Shown: piece after piece, positions 49,368 through 62,800 of the stretch | How the letters are laid out: every line of letters begins with the position of its first letter | Numbering within the stretch: the stretch's first letter is position 1 | Source of the DNA: Mycteria americana | Lineage: Eukaryota > Chordata > Aves > Ciconiiformes > Ciconiidae | Direction of reading: 5' to 3' | NCBI RefSeq assembly: GCF_035582795.1 | Contig: NC_134367.1 | Location: forward strand, 87,651,062 to 87,715,061 | Length of the DNA: 64,000 nucleotides | Translations under genes and position numbers: made by a program | The notes under the pieces: model-generated | Databases searched by the model: none | The model's input: the letters and a program-made list of their open reading frames with translations, nothing else | What the model was told of the DNA's origin: nothing

Positions 49368-52300
49368 GAATATCTCTTATAACAGAGACTCTTTACAAAA
49401 CCCAGCCATTTTCTTTCATGCATTTTTGCTATGAAACTTTCTACCGTGGTGCAAGGACATTTGCCGCTGTCGTTGCTGTGTGCCTCCTGTGTGTGTTCTT
49501 CCTCAGAGTATCTTTCCACTGAGGTATTTTCTGAAAATTGTCTGAGTTGTTAGTTTGACTCTGTTCCAGTTCAGTGATAAATCTTACCATATACTTTCCG
49601 GGACAGAAAGATACTTTTCTAAAACATATGTCTAGGAGATTTCTTTTTATCCATGTCAAGTAGCCATGGGTAGCATTTACCTTGTCCCCAGCTCAAAGAC
49701 AACTAACCGCTGTCAGCTTTTTGGTTTAGCTGTTTCACTTTGGTTCAGATGGATCGTACCTTTGCTTCCTCAGAGTTCACTTTTTAATGTCTTCTTCCAG
49801 TATTCTGGTGTTCCTAGCTTTGTGCATTGAAATAAAATTCCAAATAAAATTCATCTGGGTTCCAGCTGATGCTTTTTCAGAGTAATCTGAAAACTCCACT
49901 TCCGCAGATTTTCTTCTAAAACCTCTCTGTATCTTTGCCAAATTAGCTTGCTTTGCAATGTCTTTACAGGCTTTATCTGTCACTAAGTCCTTCTGTTTAT
50001 CTGGTTCAGCAGCTCTGACCTCAAAATGCTGTACTTGACTTCAGATCCAAAAGCTCTACGTACAGAGCAAACAGTCAAACATATAGCACCTTCCCCAGTA
50101 AACTAAATAGCTGTACAAACTGGAAATGGTTTTACACCTACACAGTTAAACTGAATGTTTTTTAGCTCACCCTGGTATCCTCGACAGAACTAGGTTTGAG
50201 GCAAACATTTGGAAACAGTGTGGTAATTCAGGAGATTTAAAATCCCATTTCCCAAGTAAACCCAAGTCCCACCAGCTCCTTAATTCCTAAGTTGCTTTTG
50301 AGAGCTGGCTTGAAGTCTCCCAAGCCATCTGTTGCGCATCTCCACTGGATCCCCATGTGCATCACTGTCTAGAGATCCCAAGCTGTTTCAGAGACTGTGG
50401 GGGAAAAAAGCTTATACGCTGCCGTCTTCTATCTTGGCTGATGTAGGAGGCGAGATGCAGGTAGGCCCTGTTTGAAAGTAAACAGCCTTTCTGGGCCAAC
50501 AGAACTAGAGATGTCTATCCGTAGGAAAAGCAGCTCTCCTTTCCTCTTCCAGACCTTCATAATTTCACTGGTCATATTAGCAATAGTCTATGCAACTTTT
50601 TTATTCCTTCAATTTAATTGTTGAAATACATACTTACTTCAAAAGGAGGTTCATTAGATCATTGCCTTTTTATTTACCTCATAGAATGGATCCCAAGGCA
50701 TTTTGTTACATAGTGAAATAAGGCTTTTTGTGTGGCTGACTCCCACTTTTCAGCCGTGACATCTTGAGGGGTGTACTCTTGTAATCAAGGATGACAGGCA
50801 TCCAGCAGAATTATCTAATTGATTTATGATTTTCTTTGAACAAGTAATTTTTGTTGATTGATCTCCATTGGTACCCACTGGCATGTGGTGAAACTTAGGT
50901 AGTTGCCACTTTTTTATTAAACTTGCCATGAAAACATTTTCATTTGGCTACTTTCCCAGTCACAGAAACGAAGTTGTATATAGGAAGGTACACGTGAATT
51001 TTCTAGTTTGCCCCGGGAGAAAACAAAATCTCCTTCCTGCCACTGGCCTGTTTTTTAAATTCTATACTGTTTTCCGCCTAAATGACTGCAGTGAGTTCAG
51101 GGTAGTACACCTAATCCAAAACCAAACATTATTTTGTCTACTAATACATCTACTCACATGTTTCCTCACAGAATAAGGTTAGCTTGCTCCCACTGATCCT
51201 AGTTGTTTTATTTTTCTGATCCTTCCACCTATTAGCTGCTGAATATTCTGCCTGGCATTTTGATTCCCTGACACTGAATCAGGAAAGAAAAGGGGAGGCA
51301 GGATTAAGGGAGGAGGGGACATATTTTCAGCTGCATCAATGTTCTCAAAGAGAGCAGTAGGTAACCCTCCTGATGTGGGTGCTGGATGGCTTTCATGCCC
51401 GCTGGTTCAGGGGGTCCAGAACAGCTGAATTTAGAGAGACATCTGAGGGTGTTTCTGACAGACATTGGCTTTCTACGTGGTCCTACCCCTCTGTCAGCCC
51501 AGGAGTGGGGAGAGCAGCGGTTCTGTGCCGGAGCTGCAAGGCACCCTAAATTAGATGCTAAATGAGGGAGAAGGTGGCTGGCGATGCCAGCGCTCCACAT
51601 GCTGTGCTGGAAGAGTCACTGTCTGGAAGAGCCCAGTTTCTGCACAAGTAACATCCTGGAGGGGTACAGTGGGAGCCTGTCATCATGTTAGCTCTTGGAC
51701 ACAGGGAAGCTCTTTCTTCATGAAGGCTAATCCCAAATTTCCTTCCTCCAGGGCTAGAATTTAAAGTAAAATCATGTATACGTAAATTGATCAGGCTGCT
51801 GAAGAAGACGCAAGAATGGAAAATCAATGGCAGTGTGTGCTTCAGCCCTCTTCTTGAGCTTTTCCATCTTCCTTGCTCCAAGGTGCTCCTCTGGCCCACT
51901 GGCTGTGGCCAGAGAGGATGGTGGCAGCCGGCCAGAAGGTCAGGCAGGAGGTGAGGACCCCCCTGCACAGGTACAGGCTTACTATACCCATGCAATTTGA
52001 AATACATACTGATGGACACAAATCTTAATCTGAGAGTATTTATTCAATTATATCCTCTTCTTGCCCCCATGAAACAATACAATGCAATTGATTATGTAGC
52101 CTGAAAGCAAGACACTGAAGCCATGCTCTCAGAAGAGAAATACTGAAAAACTGCACAACTCACTTCTAAAGATTATACAAAACAAAGGGCATCATTACTG
52201 TCAGATCCAGCCCCAGTGCAATGTTTGATATGTTTACTAGTGCTAGAGTGATATTTGTCACACTACAAATAACGGAGTGGTCAGCAGGCAGGAATTATAG

Positions 52301-55300
52301 GGCCTAAGAAAAACATGAACTAGACCTCCTCCGCATTTTAGAAACATATGTTGCAGTATGTCAGCTGGGTATTTTCATCCCCACCCCATCATGAAGTGAA
52401 GTCTTCCTCTTCCTCTGCATGATAGCTCTAGGAGCAGCCCTCTGTCTGTGAAAGACTTCACTTTGCTGTCAGGTGAAGGATATTGCTGAAGGAAACCAGC
52501 AGACCCTGAACAATACTCACCGCTTAGCTTCTTGTTTGGAAATGCTTTTACGTCTTTGACATTTGCCTGTATTTCTACTCTGAACAACAATAAAGGTAAC
52601 CGGACAAGAAAGGATGGTCAGCATTCAAGCCACATGTTCATGTGAGCAAGGTGGTGACTGAAAAAGGTTTCCCTGAGGAATTATTGTCCATGAGCCAAAA
52701 TGATCAGTACAACAGAGTGTTTGATACAATACAACCTTGGCTAAGGGCACCCTAGCTAAGTTGTATGGAAGAACAAGCAGTTATCTCACAAGAAAGCAAA
52801 ACTGTCATCTGTATTATTTTGATATGTTATTTATTATCCTGACCGTTGTAGTTTAATATTCCTCTAGTTTAATTCCCTTAGCCTGAAGGGTGAATAGGTG
52901 GCTCACACCCCCAAAAAGCTGGACCCAGGGCTCTCTTCAAGCTCCTACCCATACTGATGACATTCTTCACTCTCTAGTTTGTACAGAGCAGGATTTGTTT
53001 TTCTGTACTGTAAGCTAGCATTTGAGATCTTCAACGCGAATCACAAGTATGGAAGCGGTTAATTAAAATTAGAGAAAGTCACCATTCCCTTTGTGATCTA
53101 ACTTCTTTCTTAATATGGTGAAACTAACCACTGGTCAAGTGCTGGCATAAATCCCCTGTGCAAATAAATGCAACACATGGGGGAGTGGAGAAGAGAAGGA
53201 GAAAGGAGGAAAGGAGAAAAGGTTTGTAACAAAGGCCACTTTTGAAGCAATTTATAATTTAGCTCGCTCACGGTATGCCTTGTCTTTGAAGTAGACGCTT
53301 TCTGTATGCTCAGACTAACTGGCACCTGCCTCAGGCTTCTGCCTATGTGGGCGTTCAGCTCTGTCACCTCCATTAAAAGACTTTCTCATTAGTTTGTTGA
53401 TCCCCGGGCTCAGGTTCTGACCACACAGCTGTCAGTGAGGGAGATGCAGGCATCTCCTAAGAGCTTTTAGGAGCTTAATGTGGTTTTGATCTAAAGAACA
53501 CATGTATGTTATTAGAAGCAGTGATTAGCATTTTCGGGATCCAAAACATGAATTCTTACATAAAATATCAGAATTTATACTGTACTATAAAATATAGTAC
53601 AGTAACTCAACAGATACAACTCCTTAACTAAGGCCCATGTTCTACACCAGCAGTTTTCCTTTGCTTTCTGTGCATGTACCTGTGTTTTTCCTTTCGTTCT
53701 GCACATACACACACATTCAGATGCACATACTCGCTGATATTTACCATCCACTTTGACACTGAGCCATATCAAAGCCTAAAGAACTTTCTAATAGTATGGC
53801 TATCCAGATCAGTACACATTAGGGCATTTTGTGGACTGTTCTGAGCTCTCAGCATAGAGAATCCTTCAGCATGCTACTAGTATCACCTTTACTAAGCAAA
53901 ATGAGGATTTTATGAATGATATGCAGGTAATGTATGCCACTAGAAGGTATTGAATATTATGTGGCTTCACAATTAATAAACTCCTAGTACAATGTGGCTA
54001 CAACATGCAGCTGATCACAGTACAGCAAAAATCAACGATGTCTGCAAAACTGGACATTTTCATCTCCTGTTGGGAATATGATTATGACTTTTCAATATGC
54101 TAATCTGACTCACACTAAGTTAATCTTGCCAAGGGCTTTTAACAAGCTTCTTTAGTCATTTAGAAATATGCCTTGCTAATTCTGCTTAGGTTATGCAAAA
54201 ACAACCAATACAGATTCATTAAAGCTTTTACCTGAAAGGTATCTATTGCAGGTTTTTTTAAACAATTTGCTAAAACTGAAACAGTATTGGAAGTATCATC
54301 AGAATAGAAGTTTGGGACAAAATCCTGCTTAACCTTATGCATCCCCTAACTGTTCATATCTCTATCTACTATTTTCTGTCCTAAATCTGTCCATCTGCAT
54401 TAGAATTTTCCCTTAAAAATCACATTGCTTTAATTTTTTTCTCATGTCCTCTTTTGTGTGGATGCTCTCCTGCCATTGCATGTTCTTTTCTATTATTTTC
54501 TCTTTTCCTGCCTTTCTGCAGCCAGTTCTCCTTTCCCCCATTTCCATTTACTATTAAGGATATATATATTCCCTATACAGCACCAGAATTAGTTATGACG
54601 TGGGAAAAGCAGGGTTTCATATGAAAGGGAAGTGGGGAAGCAAAGAGTTCTGCTTTTATTGTCTCCTTCCATTTCTCTTCCAATTTCTACTCAAAAAAAA
54701 TGGTGCCATAAAAATCCCAATAGCAGATTAGTCTATTGAAAAGAGGTTTGCCAGTCAGCCTGCACAATCATTTGTTAGTTGTCAAGACAGAAAGTGCATC
54801 TTTGGAGGATCTGAGTGAAGTCTTCCAGCAATGACCCAGCACTGAAGGAAATCTGATCCTTCTCCTCCTTTGAAATCCACAAGTGAGATCATTAAAGTGT
54901 TTGCCATAATTTTTTAATTTCTTTTTCTCCCATCCTCTGATTGTCTAGCTTTCACACTTGCCTTTTTCTCTGACCTCTGCTTCTCTGCTTTGATCATTAT
55001 CCTCAAACCAATCTTTATCAAGACTCTTTCATTCCTCAATGCCTACTGAAGCAAATTCCCTTTCCCCTTACTGCCTGCTGAAAGTCACTTTCCCACTTTC
55101 CCACTTAGCTTGGGCTATGCCAGGGGACAGTGTTGTAGATATAAACCCCAGTGGATGTCTCTATTGGAGCAACAAGAGTCACCTGCTGAGAAACAGATTT
55201 CTTAATGGCTCCACTGGAAATGTGACTGGCCTCTCTGCAGCAAGTCTTATACCGGTCGTGTCGCCAGGATGTACAAACAAGGCCACAGCCTTTTGTAAAA

Positions 55301-56519
55301 CCAGTAAGGAAGTCTGGGATCAGGTGCTTGGATTTAAAAAGGGAACCTTTTGGCAGTATGTAGCAAAAGCACGCATCCCACTGGGGAAAGCATGCAGCAT
55401 CCCCAGCTGTGGCAGTGAGCAGAATTCCTGGTATTGCTAGATTTTGAAGGCCACCTTCGAAGTTACGTATTGCTTTCTCTTATTTTCTGTGAATTCCAAT
55501 TGGATGTGCATTACTGCAGAGATTACGTTTACGGGGCAACCTCCATCAAAACCAAGCAGAACCAGCAGCTTGTATATATGTCACTCTCTTACCTGGCATT
55601 ACCAGGACAAGTGTTTTTAATTTTACTGTGGTTATTTAGCACAGCAGAGATTACAAAATGGGTTTTGAATCAAAGTGCTGCTATGAAACAAGCTTTCTGT
55701 TTCTGGAGTCCAAGTCAACTTTTCTTGATGTAATTACAAAGAGGGACAGAGGTCCCAAATTAAGCACATAGTGCCTAATAGATATAACATTTTAAAATAA
55801 CAATGAACATTTCTTTTGGGTTGCAGGACTGTACACCAGTTTATGGTGCTATCATTGATACACACTTTGGGGCACATTAATCTTCATTAAAAACATTCCA
55901 AAGAATAGTTTGGCTCAATATCTGTCATTTCCCAGTAACTGTCCCAGTGTACCAAACAGCTATGGCCTTAGAGAGCACTTACCTTAAACACAGGAAGGGA
56001 TCAGTTACATTATGCAGATTGCAACCAGTTGTACCTCATAAATATGGGTATACCACATACTTTTCTTTTCTGTAAAACGGAGAATGTGCGCTGCAGCCCT
56101 CTGTTTATGCACTAGGGCTCAGCAAAGCCTGTGAAAACTTACTGAAGCAAGCCTGAGGAGACACGCAGTAGCTGAGTTTTTCATGGCTGTCAGCCCTCAA
56201 CCAGCTCCCACCACGGGTGCAAAGGAAAGAGTGTACCCACAAGCGGTGAGTTCTGCTACACTTGCCTGTGGCACAAACCAGAGTAAGCTGCCGGCTGCCG
56301 GATCAGGACCCCTCAGCTCTCTCCATGTCTGGGAGTCCCTCCAACCACTAAAAAGAAGTGGCATGTGTTTCAGGGCAGCATGCATCAGCGATTAAAGTGG
56401 CCATGCCTGCAGGGCTTGGGAGGGCACTATGGGAGCTGTGGGGGCCACTGGTGCAGGATCAGGAATGCTCTGAGCATGGGGCTGAAAACCATGCTTTCCA
56501 GCACTAGCTTTGACATAGA
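49368..56519. other. Intergenic; no supported gene
   Basis: Holds the longest open frame outside PIGM (51558-52019, minus, 153 codons), which has no recognisable domain and overlaps plus- and minus-strand frames. A 133-codon plus frame at 55039-55440 has three N-glycosylation sequons but no signal peptide or known motif. Everything else is AT-rich and unremarkable. Confidence 0.5.
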
Positions 56520-56650
56520 TTTTTCTCTCCGGCTTTAGGCAAGCAAGCTGACCTTGCTGGCTTAGTATCTGTGCTGCCCTCTTTCCCAGGCGATAATGAG
56601 AATTAGCTCTTTGTAAAGAACTTGAGAGACTTACAGTGCCCCATAAGTGT
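56520..56650 (+). mobile_element. Possible MIR-like SINE relic
   Basis: The order of blocks resembles the core and tail of a MIR element: TTTAGGCAAGCAAGCTGACC (like the GGGCAAGTCACTTAACCT part), then CTTAGTATCTGTGC, then CGATAATGAGAATTAG, TTTGTAAAGAACTT and CAGTGCCCCATAAGTGTTAT. I compared it with the consensus from memory only; divergence is high and no flanking duplication is visible. It could be chance similarity. Confidence 0.35.
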
Positions 56651-59600
56651 TATGGCCTGAATTCCTGGTTACATCCAGGCCCTTTTTCAATGCTTCAAGG
56701 TCCCTTTATGCAGCCAATGATGTAAAGGTCCTTTATCTAAGTAACAGTTGGTCCCCACGTATCTGGGACACTTTGTTGTATCCCTGACACCTGTTATTGG
56801 AAACTATCATTATCGGGGATTCGGCTTTCTTCTAATGCAAGCGTCCCTCAGCTTTGTGTTGGTGTGGCCCAATTACCAAATGTGGTCTCTTCCCACTGAC
56901 ATCTTTTCTGTGAGAAATACAGTAGCACAATCCATCTTCAAAGGCAAAGCCTATGAAATGTAAACGTCTCAAGCTCCCAGTCATGGGCTTGAAAACGTTC
57001 ATCTCAGAGTGTCCATTTCCACCTCCTACTGTAAAAGCAGCATCATTTTTTCCCCAGTGACTAGATTTGCTGCCATGGTTACAGCTTCACACACAGTAGG
57101 GTCACCTTCCCTTTCAAGAAAAATCAATGAAAGATTTCATTTTCACTAGCTCAGTTATTCCCCATACCAGTCCCTTTTTACACCAGTTTTTATTGCCTTA
57201 ATGTTCCATTCTCCAAAATGAAGAAGTAAATGTAATGTCAACAAACAGTGGGACGGAGATGAGGGAAGCAGCTGTCAGGTTGATAAATAGATACAAGCAC
57301 TGATTTATTAAACAGCTCTGCACATTAATGAAACCTTCAGGCAACATTTCCTGTTCTCCTCTTCCTTTCCCTTGCACTTGTAAGATTGCAACTATCATGG
57401 AGTTTAGTATTTCTAAGAGGAGCAGCTTTTTTGATAATTAAACTGGAAGTTTTTACGCTAAGACAAACCTTTCAAAATCTGTCACTGAAATCTACCTCTC
57501 ATGTCCTTGACAGCTCTGTGCCTCCCAGCACACTTAATTACAGAGGACAAACATGCAAGCTCAAAACCTCTCTATCTTTTTCTAGCTCTTTTTACTGAAA
57601 TGTGTTTTCCTAACACACCAAGATTGCCCACAAAAGTGACCATAAAACCAGTTTTTGTAGAACTTCCTGCTGATTCAGAGGAAAGAAGAGGGCAAAGCGT
57701 GGAGGTGACTGAAAAGCTTGCTTTAAACCGTGTTTGCAAATGCTATTAAACTGAGGATGGCATTAGGGACTTCCAATGCCCTCAAGACTCTACTAGCTTG
57801 CTTTCACCTAAGAATTCATTAATGAAGTGGGATCCTTTCACTACAAGTCTCAGGTGGGTTTATGTTACCTCAGCCACACAAAATGACAAAATAAGTTAGG
57901 ACCTGATTGCAATAAGCTTAGTGACTCTATTCCCAAGGTGACATTTCTGAATAAACCTTTGTATCATCAAAGCAGTCACCAATTGATGCACAAATGCTGC
58001 AGAGGAGGTTGCTACCCTGGGACAGGCTCCAAGGTTTGGACATTTTGGAAAACCTGTCTATTTTTAAGCATGTATCACATCGAAGGTGCCACACAGGCAC
58101 TAACAGGCTCTTTCAGCAGCAGAGCAGAGCGAATAGGTCCCCCACATCAGCAGCACCGTTCTGGGTCAAGGCAAAAGGGAACGTGGAGAATGGCAGAACT
58201 GTTAGTAGGCACTGAAATGCCTGTGGACCTGGTGCCTATTTTGCCTTACAGAAGTCCTGGAAAGCCACCGAGGGCATGTGCCACTTGCTGCCAAAGGGTA
58301 ATGTAGGATGCGAGGTATTGAAGGGGCCAGGGGGAGGATGGGGAAAGGAGGAGGTGGAGAAGGGGAAAGAAAGAGAACCCAAGACCCGCCAGTTGCTGTT
58401 GACTCACCTCCTGATCACCCAGCAGTGGCGGGAGAGGCAAAATGGTCTCTCCACACCCTTCCCCCACCTCTGGATCTTATCTCTGTCCCTTGTGCCACCT
58501 TCACTTCTCATGACATGAGCAATCAGGTCTCTGCTTACAATACTTCATGCTTAGGATTTCAAAATTTGGTTTTAGCCATGCTGCTGAGCAGCACCGAGTT
58601 AGTTCAGTGAGGAAAATTCATTCTGCAGGCCACTTCAATTCATGACACCTCTGATGCAGCTGACAGCAAAATGCTACCTGTGAAGGCTTTATAACATCTC
58701 TCCACTGACAGCTTCCAGCCCATACGTCTTGGTTTAGCTGCCACATCTGCTTGACAGAAAAGAGTTGAGGGAATACCACTCTACCATGGATTTAAAACAT
58801 TAAGAAGTGGAAAAAACACAGTTTTTTAATACTGTAACCCCAAGTCAGGCAGCACTTTCTCCCCACAGGATCCTTTCACAGTTGGGAGTGAAGAAACAGG
58901 TTAAGCTTCCAGCTGTTTTCTCACTGAGACTGACAGGTGTGTTCCCTGAACTAAATGCTGGCATCTTCATTAGTCTTTTGTAGCTGAAGGTGACCCTATA
59001 GAGCACAATGCAGAGTGACTGTAGGATGACGTTGAGATGAAAAAGAACATATTATTCCCTCAGACTTGAAGAATCAGATGTTTTAATTGATCTTCCAGCA
59101 GACATTTTTTAAACACTGGGTTCAGCACTGGTGTGTCTTTAAAGGATGACATCAGGTATGAGCCTGCCTCAATTTTTACCTCTGCAAAATCTGTATTCCA
59201 CTTGGAAGAATATCTTCTCATATCTAACAAGCTGAACTCCCAGCATGAGCCCAGAAGGCAAATCTGGCTTTAAAGACAAGATGTTTCATTATGGCTTTTG
59301 CAGGTAGCAAGAGGCAATCAAGATTGCAAAAAGTTATTTAAGTTTTGTAACTGAAGACACTCCTCACTTACTATATTCCTTTTCAGCTTAAACCTTTCAT
59401 GCTTTGTCTCTGCCCAAGGTAACTATGGTTTGAGAGTAAAGTCTTTCCTGACATTTTGCGGTTTGGGAAAGAAATCCGGGACAGCATACACTACTGTTAG
59501 TGCCAGAGAGAAAGCATTGACACATATAAATGCAGACAGGAGTGGAGGTACTGGAATGAGCTGGGAGCATTGCACCCAAAAGCCAAACATGCATCTTTCC

Positions 59601-59747
59601 TTGTGTGTTACAAACAGCATATGCCAGGAAGGTGTTGCCATTGCCAGTCACAGGCCACACACTTTATAGTGTGTTTGCACGGCCTCACAACTGAGAATTG
59701 TCAGGCCTGCTTTGGCTGAACTTGTCTTGACCTGCCTGCGGCTTTGT
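56651..59747. other. Intergenic; no supported gene
   Basis: Several frames of 70-122 codons (for example 57938-58306, plus) overlap each other in different phases between 57900 and 58620 and are unrecognised. A purine-rich patch lies at about 58320-58380. The stretch 57150-57345 has a conserved-element-like texture with GATAAATAG and CATTAATGAAA motifs. Confidence 0.5.
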
Positions 59748-59837
59748 GGGAAAGGAAGGGAAGGGAAGGGAAGGGAAGGGAAGGGGAAGGGGAAGGGGAA
59801 GGGGAAGGGGAAGGGGAAGGGGAAGGGGAAGGGGAAG
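59748..59837. repeat. Purine tract: (AAGGG)4 then (AAGGGG)9
   Basis: After an impure GGGAAAGGAAGGG lead-in there are four pentamer units (59761-59780), then nine exact hexamer units (59781-59834). The strand is pure purine for about 90 bp and close to mirror-symmetric, which favours triplex (H-DNA) or G-quadruplex structures. A minus-strand open frame crossing it (59648-60022) reads as alternating Pro-Phe and is an artefact of the repeat. Confidence 0.95.
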
Positions 59838-62800
59838 AGCCAGAAGCTAACATGGAGCACTGATAGTTTAGCTTTTCCTTGTGGGTGAATTACACACATG
59901 CTAAGGATGCTGAGAGTCCCAGACAGATGGACACCTGTTGACACCTGCAGTTTTTCTTCTGTCTCCTGTGTCATCATAGTCTGGCACCAATTTAGCATTT
60001 CCAAGTGAGATTGTTGCATCAAAATTAGGCCTGGGGTTACCCTGTGGCCAGATATGCTCAGCGCTAGAGGGTACAGGAAAGGGCATCCCTACTTCTCCTT
60101 AATGTTAACGCAAAATGATACCAGCATGGGTCTGAGCTTGCTGTTACAGATGGCTTTGAGGAGTTTAATCTTAGGTTTAATTTGTTCTACTGAGAGGGTC
60201 GCAGACATCCCACAGTATTTCACATAGCTGTCTCTTACTTGGTTTCATTGTTATTGTGTTTAAAGCCTCAAAATACATGTGTTCCTTTGTCTGTGCTGTA
60301 GTTCTTCTGCCCTTGAATTCCAGTGCTCCTTTGTGATATCCAAGCATCCTTAAGCATTAAGATGAAACTCATACTAACTGCTTCTCAGTGCTCATGCAAA
60401 CCAGAGGGAGTAGGAGAAGTGAAGCTCTGATTCAGTGGCTTGATACATCATAAGGCCCTCATTTACCTCCCAATTACTGCTAACAGAAAATGGCAGTTGC
60501 TGGGAATGAAAAGCCTGTGGACCTTGACAGCATATGCACAATGCTGTTTATAGACAACAGCTACATAATAGCTGACCTTGAGGAACTCTGCTGGGGCTGT
60601 AGCTTAGCTTCTCTCCTAATGCTTCCTGTAAACAACAGCAGCTGTCAAAACCAATGCAAAGAGAGGGAGGATGAATGGTATAACTTCCTTTAAAAAAAAA
60701 TCCACAGATAGTCAAGGCAATTTAGTCTGTTAAACTATTGTGTTTAACTCTGAAGAGCACTGCCTACACCCATCTCCCACTGACTTTAACCTCTTCTGTG
60801 GTGAGCAAGCACTGCTAATATCAACCGACCTGTGAGATGTATTCACCTCTGACTCAGCAAACTCAGCTGTAACAACTGATTGTCATTCAGCCCATGTCAA
60901 ACAGTTTCTTATTTATTTTTGGTACAGATTTCAGGGTTTTCTGAGTGACATCCCTGGCAAATCAGCAGCTAAAACACAGCTTCTGTATATCATCAACAAA
61001 GGAGTTACACTATCAGCAGCTATCCTATTTTCAGAAGGGTAGCCTGAGGGAGGAGAAGACAGCTATTGCTATGGGTATCAGATTCTTGCCAGATTCTTTA
61101 AGCTTCCTCTGCTCTCACCTACTGTCCAGCTCTCTGCCATAGACCTGTCTCCCCGGTTCCTGGGTAGCACCTTTATTGCCATGTCCCTTCTGCCCTGCCA
61201 TAGCTACGGCTCTGATGCTTCATAATTCAGTGCTAACCAGTGGCCTTGCCCAGGCGAAAACCTTTTTTACAGCTACAAACGGATTTTGCTCTCTCATCCT
61301 ATTTTCTCTGAGTGCTGCTTCATCCAAGTGCTTGCAACACATTGTTTCAAGCTACACTTACTTTCCTGCTTAACTACATGCTTGCTTATCCACCCTGCAT
61401 GGGCTGAAGCACTGCTCCTAGCATTGCCAACAAGGCATTCCACAATGGATTCATGTCCATGAACATGAAATGGTATTTTATTATCCAAGGTCAGTCTTAG
61501 GCCATCTGAACAGTCTCTATGGGGATCTGTCTTGTCCATTTGGAGCTATGACTCCATGTGCCAAAATTTCCTTCAGCTAGATTTCTTGCATAATGAATGA
61601 GAGTGCTAATAGTTTTCCTTTCCATATGAGACATCATGGTTTGTAATGTAAGCTGTCAAATACTTAGGGTCAATATTAACCAGGACGGGCACAATATGAA
61701 AACAAAACAAAAAGTTCATCCCCAGAGAACTTACACTTGTTCTCTTGCTAATAATTTCCCAAATCTTACTGCTGTTAGAGGTGCAGTGTAATACCGAGAG
61801 CCAAGCGTGAGAGTGACTGTAGGGAAATCTGACAGATGATGAAGTCTGACTAAGACAACAAGCTGGGAAGGCACTCAACCCCTGTGCTCTGTTTTCACAA
61901 AATTAAGGGAACGTCTGTCTCCAAGACAGACAAAGCTAGCTTTTATCTGTTCAGCATTTTAAAGGTCTGAACTTCTGATAATGACTTATTTGGTGCTGCA
62001 CTATGAAAAAAGATAACCACAATATCTACCAGTGTCCCCTGAAACCAAGTCATTAGCTGATAAAAAGAAATGTCTAGTATTGCTATTACTGCTAAAAACT
62101 GTATTTTAAAGGGATTCTTATATCAACTCAGTGTTTGATCAAGCCATGGAAATATGCCTGCTAAATCATTATGCCTTGTGATCTTCATGTTTGCTAGGAT
62201 AGTAGGAGTAAAAACATATTTTAGGATATTTAATCCATATTATAGTCATAACATTTTTACTCATTCTAGCAAGAGCCACTGAAAGGCAGTGACCTGGGAA
62301 ATTTATAGTTAGCATTTTGTGACCTTTATTTCAACAGCCTTTTAAAATGAAGATTAAAAAAATAATTAGACACTGGACTTAAATGTAACTTTCAAATGTT
62401 CTTGAATCCCAAAATAGCTGTTAAGGAAAGCAGTGTTGAAGTTTGGGATTGCAAGTTATTTAATGAAAGACAATTACTTTCACCATCAGAAAAATCACCC
62501 CCCTGTGGCTCTCTGTGCAGGAACTGCTTTCTTCTCCTTCCTTGTTAGCAGCAGTAAATGTATCTTCTTGCCTGGCAAGAAAAGTGGTTCAAATCTCTGT
62601 TGGAGGGGTTGTCTTTTCAAGAGTAGCAGAGTTCACAGAGCACTAAACTACAGGAAAACATTCCTTCTGCTGCCACAGACTTTCCTGTGTGGCTTGTCTT
62701 CAGCTTGGTTACTTGTATGAGATATAGTACTGTCCCACTGTAGAGAAATGTGAGGATAATTTGGGGTGATCAGGCAGTACAGTGATGGAGGAGCCATATG

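Noticed and set aside
55039..55440. 133-codon frame with N-glycosylation sequons, considered as a retroviral envelope remnant
   Set aside because: No signal peptide, cleavage site, membrane span or other envelope hallmark, and no LTR nearby.
59648..60022. 124-codon minus-strand frame with a Pro-Phe repeat
   Set aside because: The repeat peptide is just translation of the AAGGGG tract.
62583..62600. B-box-like GGTTCAAATC
   Set aside because: No A-box or clover-leaf pairing upstream; chance match.
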